A stretch of 64,000 nucleotides of DNA from Chelydra serpentina (Eukaryota; Chordata; Testudines; Chelydridae). A model generated the notes under the pieces. That model made no database searches and had not been told where the DNA came from. It was given only the letters and a program-made list of their open reading frames with translations. Shown one piece after another: positions 11,474-23,217 of this stretch (position 1 is the stretch's first letter; every line of letters begins with the position of its first letter). Made by a program: the position numbers and the translations under genes. The stretch spans positions 24,529,001-24,593,000 of the forward strand of contig JBAIAC010000014.1 of NCBI GenBank assembly GCA_037349315.1, given 5' to 3'.

Positions 11474-11647
11474 ACATTATGGTCTTGGGTACTTTAGTTT
11501 GTATACCTGTGCTAAGGGATTTATGTTTATGTTTTAATTTAGGTTTAGATTAATTGTATTAGGAAAGATTGTTTACACTAAATAAAGAAAATACTTTATT
11601 TTGGGAATGTACTGCCTGGGTGTCAATCCTTTGAATGGCGGTCTGTA

Positions 11648-12417
11648 TCCACATGACAACAATAGTGTCTCTCTTAACTGGGTATCTTGCAGTTTGGGAA
11701 AGATCAGACCTTTCTGGTAGTAGAAATAGCACCAAGACAATAGTACATGACCATCTTGACCAATTTTGGAGGCTTTCAGTAGGAGCTGTAGTTAGTGCAA
11801 GAACTAAATACAATTTGTTGTCTGATATACCAGTGGACCTACACTGACAAGGCTGAAGTTATAGCTGTCAAATATATTAGTAACATTGAAGAAAGCATTT
11901 TAAGGGTGGCAAGTGTTTCTGACTGGGATTAAAATGCAAAACATAACATTATTTCTTGCAGAAAGACATGTTTGTTAAACTAAATTTGCTTATGAAAGGT
12001 ATGGATTGACAGCCCTGAAGAGAGAAATACTCTTTTTATCCACGGAAAAGGTCCAGCAGGATCGCAATCTTCCCATGCTGCCCTGGTAATGTGCTTTCAC
12101 CCTGCCTTAGAGGGACAACCTAGAAGAATCTGAAGTAATTCAATGTCCATGTGTTAGACTCTTATTTAATCCTTACTTTTGATGGTTCCTGTCAGAACTA
12201 TAGGTCATGGGGCAGGTCAATCCAGGGAAACTGATTCCACTTCCCTTATTTATAACATTTGAAAGAAAAGGGCACTTTATTTTATTAGCCCCACTTGGGA
12301 AAAAGTGCAGCAAGCGTAACTGTATTTCACTGGTCAAATATTGTAATTCAAGTTCTTCCTGAAATTAAGACCAGCAAACCATAATGGCTTAAGGATATAG
12401 CTGAAGGATTCTGTAAA
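11648..12417 (-). repeat. Right arm of the large inverted duplication
   Basis: This is the reverse complement of 6419-6998 with about 200 additional bases (about 11963-12165) that the left arm lacks. The outer edges are sharp: CACATGAC on the left and CTGTAAA on the right. The lack of visible substitutions argues for a very recent copy, gene conversion, or an assembly error. The arms are separated by about 4.65 kb. Confidence 0.92.
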
Positions 12418-13127
12418 TTCTTTGGTATGGAGGCATACTTAAAGAGATCAGGACAGAGCAAGGATTTAGTTTCATGTCCTAGTTATTAATTGCTTCATTC
12501 CTGCACAACTCTTCAGTGGTCTGCCGTGGCTGCTCTCAGATCAAGAGTTCTGTACACTTCTTTATGATGAATTCCATTGATCTGACCTGCTCCACTCCCC
12601 TGCTCATTCTTCTGATTCTCCCTGCACTGTCTCAACCTTCCTAGCCCTTCCCTCCAGTTCCCTGCAGTCTCTTCTCTCCCTGTCACAACCCTTTTTTCCC
12701 TATTGTTCCAACTCCTATCATCTAAGTTCCTATTATACTCAATTCTTCCATTAGCAACTCCATGCAACGATTCCTCTAGCCATCAGCCTTACTATCCTCC
12801 TTCCCTCCACCTTCTAGCTGACTCTCCATACCCCATGCCACCCAAATCTCTCCTCTTTTCCACATGGCTGTCTCCAACACTCTTATAAACTGCCTTTCTG
12901 CTTCATCTACCTCCTACTTCATCTACCATCTTCACCTTCATTGAGGTTTCAATATTAATCAATTAATTCAGAAATGGAGATACTAAAGGAGCTATATACA
13001 TCATCTATTTAAAGCTCAAGGTTAGTCCATGGAATGACAGATTAATTTCAGTAGATTTTGGAACAGGCCCAGACTGCATTACATCCATTAGGGCATTATA
13101 GAAAACATCCCCCATACCAGCTGTGGG
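12418..13127. other. Non-coding, pyrimidine-rich in part
   Basis: The plus strand is C+T-rich from about 12560 to 12930. No gene was recognised, and the open frames of 61-84 codons have no domain. Confidence 0.5.
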
Positions 13128-13561
13128 TAGAGCTGGTCAGAGAAACATCAATGGACCCATATTCCACCAGAATATGTAGTTCTGTCAAAATCAAAACATT
13201 TTGAAAAACTGGGTCAATTTTGACAATTTTGTTTTGGGTAAAAAGGGGGGGAAGTTCCAAAAATGTCAAAATGTCTGGTTTTGACACATTGAGAATTAAT
13301 ATTTCAATATTTTGTTTTGAAACCACTTCTTGTTTAGATTTTTTTTGTATTGTACTGTAAAATAATACAAACTAAAGAGTCAAAATCAAAATTAAATGAT
13401 TCTGTCAAAACTAAAAGTTTCAAATGGATTCTTTTTTTGTGGAATTTTCCTTCAGGGAGAATTTCAAAATTTTGTAGCTTTGCTCTGATTCAGAATGAAG
13501 CCAGATTTTGAAATCTCAAAATCCTTTGCAAAATGGAACTTCTGCCCTTGGCCCAGCTCTA
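13128..13561. mobile_element. MITE-like element with TAGAGCTGG inverted ends
   Basis: The left end reads TAGAGCTGGTCAG and the right end reads GGCCCAGCTCTA, so TAGAGCTGG faces CCAGCTCTA exactly. The interior is rich in TTTTGACA/TCAAAA words, as in common A+T-rich reptile MITEs. I could not see a target duplication. Its right part is included in the local duplication (copy at 14190). Confidence 0.55.
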
Positions 13562-14189
13562 CTTAGCATTTTAAAATGGCTCTTGAGCAAATGTCTTATT
13601 TCCCTGACAAGATCCCTTTCCTCTATAGATCATAAAAAGCACAAGTGTTCTCTAAACTGAGAAGGAAAAACCCTGTGTTTACTTAAATGGACTAGCTGTC
13701 TACCCTTGAAATGTAATTTCATAATTGGTTTATTTACTTTGTTCTCAAGGATTGTTTTTCACAGTTTTATCACAGGGCTTCATCACATTCAATTAAAACG
13801 CTACTAACAAATCTCATCCACACATTAGCAATATTATATTATTTACCCAAAACATTATGTGGCATTTTTACTAAAAATAAAATAAACCTGCTGAGTGTAA
13901 ACAAAGTAGAGGGGAAAAATCTGTGACATATTTTCTGCAGAACAGTTCAGACATAATAGATTAAAGTTTGCCAGGTGGTTTGAAATGTAAGTCTATGAAT
14001 TGGAACAATTGCTTTGTTCCATTTCCTTTTGACAAGACACGTCATAGTAGTGAAATTAAATTTAAGAACATCACAAGTGGAACAAATCTTAGCAATAAAA
14101 AACATTCAAAAAACATATACAGTGGTCACTCGAAAAACTTTCCAGTTGCCTTCAATAAACAATTGCCTCCACGCTTCTCATGTTGTCTA
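13441..14189 (+). repeat. Local duplication, compact copy (segments A-B-C)
   Basis: A is 13441-13634, B is 13636-14100 and C is 14102-14189. Each has a second, collinear copy downstream: A' 14190-14384, B' 15512-15983, C' 18124-18212. Divergence is visible (scattered substitutions and small indels), so this is older than the 6.4/11.6 kb duplication. The compact copy is directly followed by A', as expected for a tandem duplication of about 750 bp. Confidence 0.88.
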
Positions 14190-16894
14190 TGAATTTTCCT
14201 TCAGGGAGAATTTCAAAATGTTGCGCCTTTGTTCTGATTCAGAATAGGCCAAATTTTGAAATTTCAAAATCCTTTGCAACATGGAACTTCTGTCCTTGGC
14301 ACAGCTCTACTTGGCATTTTAAAATGGCTCTTGAGCAAATGTCTCATCTCCCCGACAAGCTCCCTTTCCTCTACAGATCATAAAAATCATCAGCTTAATA
14401 CCTCATGCTTCTCAGCTGCACTGAATAAAATAAGGTTGAATCAAATAGTAATTGTGATGTTGGCAGATCAGATACCAGATCATGCCAAGGTCCTTAGGCC
14501 TCCCTGAACAAGGACAAATGCATATCTGGAAGTCTGGCTCACCTGTGTGTTAGCATTGTTAAAACAGAGGTTAAGTTGAGAAGAATGTGTTTGGTGTTTA
14601 GACTTGATGAGGTGCTTATAGGATGTTGCATGTATTGATCTCACTTACAACATCTGAAGCCCTGGTGATAAAGTTATATTGATTGCATTGTAAACCTCTG
14701 TACTTGTATAACTCACCAAACAGGAAAGAAGCCATAATTCATGTTCAGTGCTAGTCCTGCACACACGAAGGCCCATTCAAACCAAACGAGCCATTGTGAA
14801 ACATCAGAGGACAAAGACTTTGCTGATTGCCCCACACACACCCAGGAAGAGGAGACCAGCACCAACACTTGTTCCATCAGTTTGATTTCTAGAGGAAGGG
14901 AATTCTGCTTGGAATTTGGAGGGGGCAATATTTCTAAGCATAAGGAAGGGATCCCCAAGCTGCTTAGCTTGGGTTAGCTCTAGAGGACATAGAAAGTTTG
15001 CATATCACAGCAGTTTCTATTACCTTTTGGAATCTAAGACTATAACTCATTTGTGTGTGTGTGTTTATCTGCTTTAATTTTATAAAGAATTCCTTTGTTT
15101 TCTTTTTCTTAGTTAATAAATCTGTAGTTAGTATTATAGGATTGGCTACAAGCATTGTGTTTTGTTTGAGACCTGAGGTACAATTGACCTGGGGTAAGTG
15201 TCTGATCATTTGGGATTGGGATTAACCCAAACATTGTTGTGACTTTTGCTATAAAGGACCATTTATCACAGAGGCAAGCTTGCCTGGGTGGCAAGATAGA
15301 CTGGAGTACCCCAGAGGACGGTGTGTGACTCCATGTTCAGGCTGCTGTAAAGCTTGAGGAGTTCACACTTGATATTTGGTTGGTGAAATCTAAGTATTGA
15401 ACACACAGTTTGGTGTTTGTATGCTGTATCTTAACTATCTGCCCTGAGATGGGTACTCACGATTGTGAGCCACTCTACACAGCTTGACAGTAATAACCAA
15501 TTTACTTAGAGGCACAAGTGTTCTCTAAAACTGAGAAGAAAAAACCCTGTGTTTACTTAAATGGACTAGCTGTCTACCCTTGAAATGTAATTTCATAAAT
15601 GGTTTATTTACTTTGTTCTCAAGGATTGTTTTTCACAGTTTTATCACTCACACAGGGTTCCATCACATTAAATTACAACGATACTAACAAATCTCACCCA
15701 CACATTAGCAATATTACATTATTTACCCAAAACATTCTGTGGCATTTTTACTAAAAATAAAATAAACCTGCTGAGTGTAAACAAAGTAGAGGGAAAAAAA
15801 TCTGAGACATATTTTCTGCACAACAGTTCAGACATCATAGATTAAATTTGCCAGGTGGTTTGAAATGTAAGTCTATGAATCGGAACAATTGCTTGTTCCA
15901 TTTCCTTTTGACAAGACGCGTCATAGTAGTGAAATTAAATTTTAAAACATCACAAGTGGAACAAAACTTAACAATAAATTACATATGTTTAAAGTCTAGA
16001 ACAATTACCCTTCCCTCCTCCCCCTTTATGAGCACTTGCTGAGATGCTGGCTAGTACCTTAGTTATTTGGCTGAACTTTGAAGTGCTCTCTAGTTAGAAG
16101 TTTTCAGATTTGTAGCACAGCAAGTGTTAAACTTTACAAACTTAATAAAATCAGTCAAGCAGTTATGAATATACTTTGCAAATTTTCAGATGATGCTGTT
16201 GAGATTATTTTGTTTATATAGATTTTAAAATGTGAGTATATTGCTATCGCTGCTGCTTTACCTTAATATGAGCTTTGAAAAATAAATAAAATGATACTGA
16301 ATGAATCTAAGTCCAAAACTGAATCTGGGCACTGATTTTTCTTTATATATTGATTGGATTGCAAACTAAAAATGGTACATAGTTAATAGAGTTTATTGCT
16401 AGTCTCTAAGAAATCTGAGCTTTGACTTTTTCATATCTATTGTGCAAAAGACACATTATAAATTAAAAAAAAATAATTATACAAAATCCTCAATCAGCTA
16501 TTAATAAAGTACTAAAATACACCTAAGAAATATATTTAAATGAGATTGAGCACGAGATCAGAGTCTCTAAGCAGTAAATCAACCAAACAATAGCCAGCTT
16601 CTCCTTCCCCCTCTCCCTCCACTACTACTGCTCTGTATACCTATAAGATATAGAGTCAAAGTAGTGACCAGCAAACTCCAGCAACACGTGATATCTCCCA
16701 GCATCCTGGCAAGCTTCACAACAGGCTAAAATCAGAGGCACAGCATGGACATGCTAGTAGCATTACAAGACGTCCCATTTGAAAAAGCATCCCCCCCCCA
16801 CAATAAAGGCACTTAGGAGTATAAATCTATTGACAGTAATGGGACTTTGGCTCCTACAAGCAAAGGATTACTGTCATATCTCAATGCTCATATT

Positions 16895-17125
16895 TCTTTT
16901 ACTCCAGCTTTTGATTCTGTTGACCACAAAGTGATGTTGCTGATGTGCCTGCATGACTGGAGTAGATGGCACAGCACTAAAATAACTCCAATCAGTGTTC
17001 ACCAGCAGGATCCAAAGAGAGGTGATGGCAATTACTCCTCTTCCCCAAGAACTTCCAACTGCAGGGTCCCACAGAGATTTGTCCTATCTCCCCTACTCTT
17101 CATGAGACCTTTTGGGAGAGATGGT
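16895..17125 (+). pseudogene. L2-type LINE reverse transcriptase relic
   Basis: On the plus strand AFDSVDHKVMLL is followed about 45 residues later by VPQRFVLSPLLF and then MRPFGR. This spacing and the MRPFG ending fit the L2 (Jockey-superclass) reverse transcriptase, where a kAFDtVDH block precedes [22 protein letters not shown]. The middle is shortened and the frame is decayed. It is an ancient, inactive fragment. Confidence 0.65.
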
Positions 17126-17299
17126 GATAAGACACAGGCAAGATAAATCACTCACTTAGCAGGGGAGTCAGAACAAGCACCTGGGTCTTTTAACTCTACA
17201 AACATAGGCCTCTGGCACTGGAGTTAAAGCACTCTCCTTGAGTGGCAAGTAGTAGCAGGTTCTTTATCTTCTCAGTATGCCAATCATTAGAGGGTGACA

Positions 17300-17425
<126 letters not shown>

Positions 17426-18212
17426 CCAGCACAGTGCCACACAGCTTGAGGCCATTTCATTTAGTCTCAGATGCTATGGTGATGAATGCATTAGAAAACT
17501 CTGATTGCTACTGAAGTTGGCATAAGGTTCAAACTGTCTCTGCCAGTCTGGAGATTTGTCTGCATATAACCCAGCCTCTGACAAAACACTATATAGCACT
17601 GTTGGCAAAGACTGTGGTTTCTGCAGGTTCAAGTTGCCAGCACAGAAAGCAGGGGGTTCTGCTTGACATGAAATGGGAGTTGGCCATGCCCCTTCACAGA
17701 AGTCTTCAACCCTAGAAACTAAAAAAAACCTTCAACTCCCATGATACACAGCTCATGTCTTACAAGGTTTGTGCCTCTGAATATGGAGTAGGACGTTTTC
17801 TGACTTCCCTGCATACTTAAAGAACTGCAATAGGAGTTATTCCCCATTCTGTACAACAGTATTGAATTGGACATCAGCTCAATTAAAGAGAGAGAATTAA
17901 AAAAGGAAATTAAGCTACTACCTGATAATAAAAAAATGCATTTCTACAAACAGAACCAATTACATACCTGAAAAACAATTAAGATTTTCAAACCACTAGT
18001 AATGCAAATCAAAGAAGAAAGGAATGCAATCTTACTAGTTCTATTAATTGGACTTCTAAATATAACTGTTAAGATAAATAAGATCTTAATTTATGTTCAG
18101 AAATGGAACCAGAATGAGCTACCGTTCAAAAAACATAGAGTGGTGCCTTGAAAAACTTTCCAGTTGCCTTTGATAAACAGTTGCTTCCATACTTCTCATG
18201 TTGTCTATGTAT

Positions 18213-21200
18213 TTGCAGTACTTAGTTACCTCAGTCCTTGAAACATTCTCAATGCACTCCCTTGTAAGAAGGGGAAGGTATGGAAAATACTTGTAATATT
18301 GAGGTAACTGTGTTTAGTTACATAAGGCAACAATGGTATGTTTTTAAAGGCCCACCTCTATCTGCAATAGAGAAGGAAGTCCAGAGGAAAGAGCTGGGTA
18401 GAAAATATTCAGTGTGCTCTATTCCTACCTTTCCTTTATCAAAAAGAAGTTAAATATTCTGTTACATGCTATCTTTACCAAAGTTGACAGGGAATGTTAA
18501 ACTGCGGATAGAATCTGATGTTGGACATCACCATCCTCCCTTAATGCAAAGAAGTCTATACTCATTTGAGTGTGTCAGCTCATAACACACATATCTCCTG
18601 TGTCAGCACTCTGCTTCACGGGGGTAGAGCGGTGTGAGCCTCAGGGAACCAGTTCTAGCTCCTTGATTCTAATAGCTGGCCCGGGCCCCAAGACCACTTA
18701 GAGCTGCTTACAGGCAGCTCTGAATTCTACCATAGGCCTCAATTGACCTTATGTCAGTGGAGGATAGGCATAGTGAAATGGAGCCTTATCATCTGCAGTC
18801 TTACCCTACTCATGAAGGGCTAGTGGGATGGGAAACAGAGACAAAGGTCTGGCAATGGTACAGACATTCCAGAAAGGCGTTCCCCGTGATTAGGGCACAA
18901 AGGGGTCATAAAGAGGTTTAACAATCTGGCCCATAATATTCTTTTGTACTAATTTTTTTCTAAACAGAGCTTATATTTCAACCATTTGCAGGGAGTGCTG
19001 CAAATTTATGACACTCTACAGGAGACCTAGAGATAATGGAAAAGATGGAAATAGAAAGTTCGCTTGCAAAACTTGGGTAAAGGAGACTCATAGTAGAGAC
19101 CATGGTCACTAGCTTTGTCTTTTGTGGTTTTTCATTTCTTTAAAACCTTTTGGATGGGGCTGAGGAAATGAGAATTCCATAAGGATATGGCTTTAATAAG
19201 TGTGAGAAATTAGAATAAGGTTTCATTGGTAGCGTTTGAAGTTATGTAGTAGAAAGTATGATGACAATACTTATGCACTAGTGAGTCAAAATGCTGTAGT
19301 CCCACTATACCATGTTTCCATATCAGAGCTAAAACTATTTCCTAATTCAATGAAAATAGCATAATTCAAGTATAGGGAAAAGATGTAATATTTTATAATA
19401 TTTCTTCTACAACAGTGAAATGAAATGACTGAACCACTGCGGACAGCCATCATCTGTGTAATATGTTTTATTAGGCAGGTACCTTTGTCATCTGATTTAT
19501 TATTTCTCTGTTTGTACTTTCCTGTCACATAGCTCCAGACTCTCTTTTTTTCCTCTCCGGAAAGCCCCAACCAGGTCTTATTATGGGCAACACCAGTTAG
19601 TTTCTGTCAGTTCCCACTATAATAGCTGTTGTGATGTGTTAGTCAAGAAAAACCAGCATCAGTATATCCTAATGCACATTCAGCCTACCTGCCGGAATCT
19701 TTTCCCTCCCTTCCATAAGTGTGGTAATTAGTTTGAGTGACCAAAGATCATTCCCTTACACCTGCTTCAGAACAGATAAAACAAAGAGCACACTGATTGC
19801 AAGCATTAAATTAAAAACAGCAGCATGTCCACTTAAAGATCAGCCATGATTTCAAAGGCTTGAACACATAAATGAGTAAATAGTCCATTCAATGAATCCT
19901 TTTCCTCTATTGGCAGCAACAACCCTTTCTTACCCTCATATGCTATTTGTTTTATGGATTGTTAGTTTAGTTTATAGGGGTTATATGGTATTTTTAGCTT
20001 TATGGTTTTATTGTATGTATTAATTATTATAATGCTGCAACTCCCTTGGCAGGGAGTCACTATGTTGTACTATTAAAATTACTATTTATTAAAAAGGCAG
20101 TAGGGGATTAAATGCTCCACACTTTACTCTCCAAAGTAAAAAGAAGTGATTCATGCCAGTTTGGTAACATAGTTCCCTGAAATGTCCATAGATCAGAGCA
20201 CCTGTTCTATTCCCTCCTCCTCTCTGGGGTTGGAGGATCTTGGTGGTGAGCTTTGTACTTCTGGAGATGGGGGAAGTTTTATTCCTCTGAACTAGGATTT
20301 CCTAAAATACACTCTTGGGAACAGAATGAGCTCTTGTATCATTTACTTTGCAGTGGGAACATCGCAGACACAACTGATGTTAGCTATAGCTGGAGACACA
20401 TAGGTCTTGTAAAACGATCAGTGCTACTAAAACATCTTCTGTTATTATTGCAACTAGCTCATTTTCCCCCCACTCTATTCTCTCAAAGTTAAAAAAAGTC
20501 AAAAATCCTCTGTTATAATATACTCTAGATATATAAATTAATTAAAGAAATAGACTCAAAGTCCGGGATTCCACTGAATTATTCACTCATTCCTCTCATA
20601 CTTTCTGTTACTAATTCATTACACTGAATACTACTATTGAATCTCTATTGGTGGGTAGCAGTTGTGTGAATGGGCAATTGTACCACTCAATTTTCTAAAC
20701 TCACTTCTGCATCACCTGCTCATCATGCCATGTCAGTAAATTTAATGAAGCATGGAGAGTGCAGGCCCATAGCAGAAGGAATTTATTTTTATTTCACAGT
20801 TAATATTTTTTATTAGTGGTGGGTGAGCCTGCAAAAGCATGGCGTCTAGCTTCAAATGAAGCCTGAACTTCTCTTCCTTGGCTGGAGGCAAAATGCAGTT
20901 GAGCTGGGCGAAACAGGTTAAAATCTCTGTCAAATCCAAAACTGAATTCTGTGATTCAGTTTGTATTGCTCCAGTTTTTGTTCTCAATTGTTTTCTGTGG
21001 AAATTCTCTTTTCTAAAGGCTAGGCCAGTGGCAAGCTAATAGTACTGCAACTGATCAGCTTCTTACATCTACAGTGTGCATAGCTAATCTACGTCAAAGC
21101 ATGATTATATTATTTTTACCTTATCATGTCTCTTCTTTCACCTTCTTTCGCCCCCTTCCTTTGTTTTATTTTTGTTTCATGCCTATTGTATCTTGATTTA

Positions 21201-22409
21201 AGATGCTAGGCGTTTTGGAGAAGACATTGTCTTTCTCTGTAAATCTGTATTACAGATCTTGTTGGGGCTTCTGGTGCTACTATAATAGAAATTATTAACT
21301 AAACACAACCTATTAAAATTTATAATTTCTAGAATAGAATTTTTCCATTTTGTAGTGGAGGTAGCAATAATATAGTAGTCTGGACTAGCTATCTTTCTCC
21401 CATGTTACACCAATGCTGTCTGTAGCCCAGAGACACAGTCTATTCTTCCACAACAGGCATATCAATTGAATCACTAAATTATGGCAGTCTCATCTCCACT
21501 GACTAGCCTCACAGCATATTAGAGATTGTTTGTAAGTGGCCCGGCTGAAGGTGTCAAGTACTGTCCACTGTCTTTCTGGGTTTGAATGGAGTCATGCAGG
21601 GAGATATTCTGTATGGCAGAGTGCTGTTCACAGAGATGGTCTATTCTATAAAGAGTGGAATTTCACCTCATTAAACCCTCCTTTATCTATTGGCAGGGAA
21701 ATATAATGTGCAGCAGAAGTTTTTAGAGACCACGATGGACAGTTTGTTAAAATGGTCTTAGATCTTGCAGGCCCTGGGCACAATGCACCCATATATCCCT
21801 TTCCAAAAAACTCTTTCATGAGTGCACAGGTCATATGTGTGAAATGGTCCCTTCACTCAATGCCTTCATCACATTCTGCCCAATGAGAAGAGAGGAGGGT
21901 GTCAATCAATCATTGACAGCAAGCAGTTCCTCTAATATATTGCAAGCAAGTTGTTGCTTCTTGCATTGATACATGGACATTGGTGTGCAGGTGAATGTTT
22001 CCATTGTTACTGCTCAGGTTCTCCTACTGTGCTGTGATGAATATGTAATCTGGGGCTTGCCCATAGTCAAATGTACTGTAACAGAGTTATTGTGCTGGTT
22101 GGGTCTCTATGTGTGTGACACATCCACAGACAACCCCTAAAGGGTGAGGCTCCTCCCAAAGGGTAAGGATCCCTGACTCAGGAAGTAACCTTGAGAGGAA
22201 CGTCAAGGGAAGTGTCGCTCCCTGTCTGGGAAGGGTGGAGTCAACAGCACCAACAGGAGGAGGGGAGCTGCTTCTCCTTTTATGGTATCAATATATACTG
22301 TGTATGCCAGGGTCATCATTCCAGGGACTGAGTCTGCTTGTGCTAACCCACACAAAGGAGAGTGTGAGGTCACATAAAAGTACCCTCACAATTCCCAAGG
22401 GCATGCTGT
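18213..22409. other. Non-coding stretch, little recognised
   Basis: No gene was recognised. A MIR/L2-like 3' tail is possible at about 21190-21305. The part from about 22078 to 22409 is more GC-rich, but no repeat ends could be defined. Confidence 0.45.
21190..21305 (+). repeat. Interspersed repeat tail (MIR/L2-like), tentative
   Basis: The order of words (GATGCTAGGCG, ACATTGTCTTTCTCTG, GGGGCTTCTGGTGCTAC, then an A+T end) parallels the segment at 38036-38160 and resembles the conserved 3' tails of amniote SINE/LINE families. The family assignment is from memory of the pattern only. Confidence 0.4.
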
Positions 22410-22417
22410 ACTGTGGT

Positions 22418-22958
22418 CATGGCTGGCCCTACCTTTTTGGCCGCCCCAAGCAAAAAAAAAACAACCCACAAGCACCGCCCTCCCCCCCAACGCTGGCCAA
22501 AACACCCCCCCCCCCAACAACGCCGCCCCGCCAAAACGCCGGGGGGGCCGGCGGGGAGGGCAGCATGCCCGCCGCCCCACTGCCCTGGCCGTCGGAGAGC
22601 GGAGCACGCCTGCCGCCCTGCTTCCCCGGCCGGGGTGCCGGCGGGGAGCAGAGCGCGCCTGCCGCCCCGCTGCCTTGGCCGGGGCGCCGGCGGGGAGCGG
22701 AGTGCGCCTGCCGCCCCGCTCCCCCAACTGGGGCGCCGGCATGGAGCGGAGTGCGCCTGCCGCCCCGCTGCCCTGGTCAGGACGCCGGCAGGAGCGTGGC
22801 ACCATGCACGCCAGCGGCCCCACTCCCCTGGCAGGGACGCCAGAGGAAGATTCGGTTTTTTTGTAAATTAAAAAAAACCCAAAAACGTTGAGTGCCGCCC
22901 CCCTCCAGGTGCCTCCCCAAGCACGTGCTTGGTAGGCTGGTGCCTGGAGCTGGCCCTG
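22418..22958. mobile_element. hAT-type element with GC-rich minisatellite (541 bp)
   Basis: The element is flanked by a perfect 8-bp duplication, ACTGTGGT (22410-22417 and 22959-22966). The left end is CATGGCTGGCCCT and the right end, in reverse complement, is CAGGGCCAGCTCC; these are imperfect inverted ends. The interior holds about five tandem 49-bp units (22566-22800) rich in CGCC and GCCGG, and a CAAGCACGTGCTTGG palindrome near the right end. There is no transposase. The 218- and 209-codon frames over it arise from the GC-rich repeat. Confidence 0.88.
22566..22800. repeat. GC-rich minisatellite, 49-bp period, about 5 units
   Basis: Each unit contains TGCCGCCCCGCT, a CCTTGGCC-like block, CGCCGGCGGGGAGCGGAG and TGCGCC. 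Units differ by a few substitutions. The tract is inside the hAT element and is likely CpG-rich. Confidence 0.8.
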
Positions 22959-23217
22959 ACTGTGGTCTTCCTCACCCAGCACTGATCTGGCACAGCTATT
23001 TTTGGAAAACAACAAAAGTGGCTTGGGCCCTGCTACTCTGGAGCAGCAACAGCCATCAGCTGACAGAAACCTTTGTTCCTCAAGTGAGAGAATGAAAATG
23101 GAGTAATCACTAGTGTTTCCATGTGGGCAGCATTCAAGAATTCAGCATTCTAGGGTATTTTGGGTTGTAAATTTGATTCTCTCAAAGTTTTAAGCAAGTG
23201 CCTGTTTGAATTCTGAT

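Larger units (their letters stand above)
9831..11651 (+). mobile_element. Possible LTR-like segment carrying two nested insertions
   Basis: Starting from TGTGACAG at 9831 there is a TATAAAAG box at about 9952, a purine-rich tract with GAA repeats at about 9994-10040, and an AATAAA signal at about 11581. Once the PLE (10272-10491) and the solo LTR (10624-11473) are subtracted with their duplications, the TATA-to-AATAAA distance is about 545 bp. This could be an LTR or a short transcription unit. The ends are uncertain: I found no target duplication, and the right edge abuts the inverted duplication. Confidence 0.3.

Noticed and set aside
22235..23015. Overlapping 218-, 209- and 152-codon open frames as possible genes
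   Set aside because: They lie on a CpG-rich 49-bp minisatellite inside a hAT element; open frames on both strands and low-complexity Pro/Ala/Arg content are what such DNA gives by chance.
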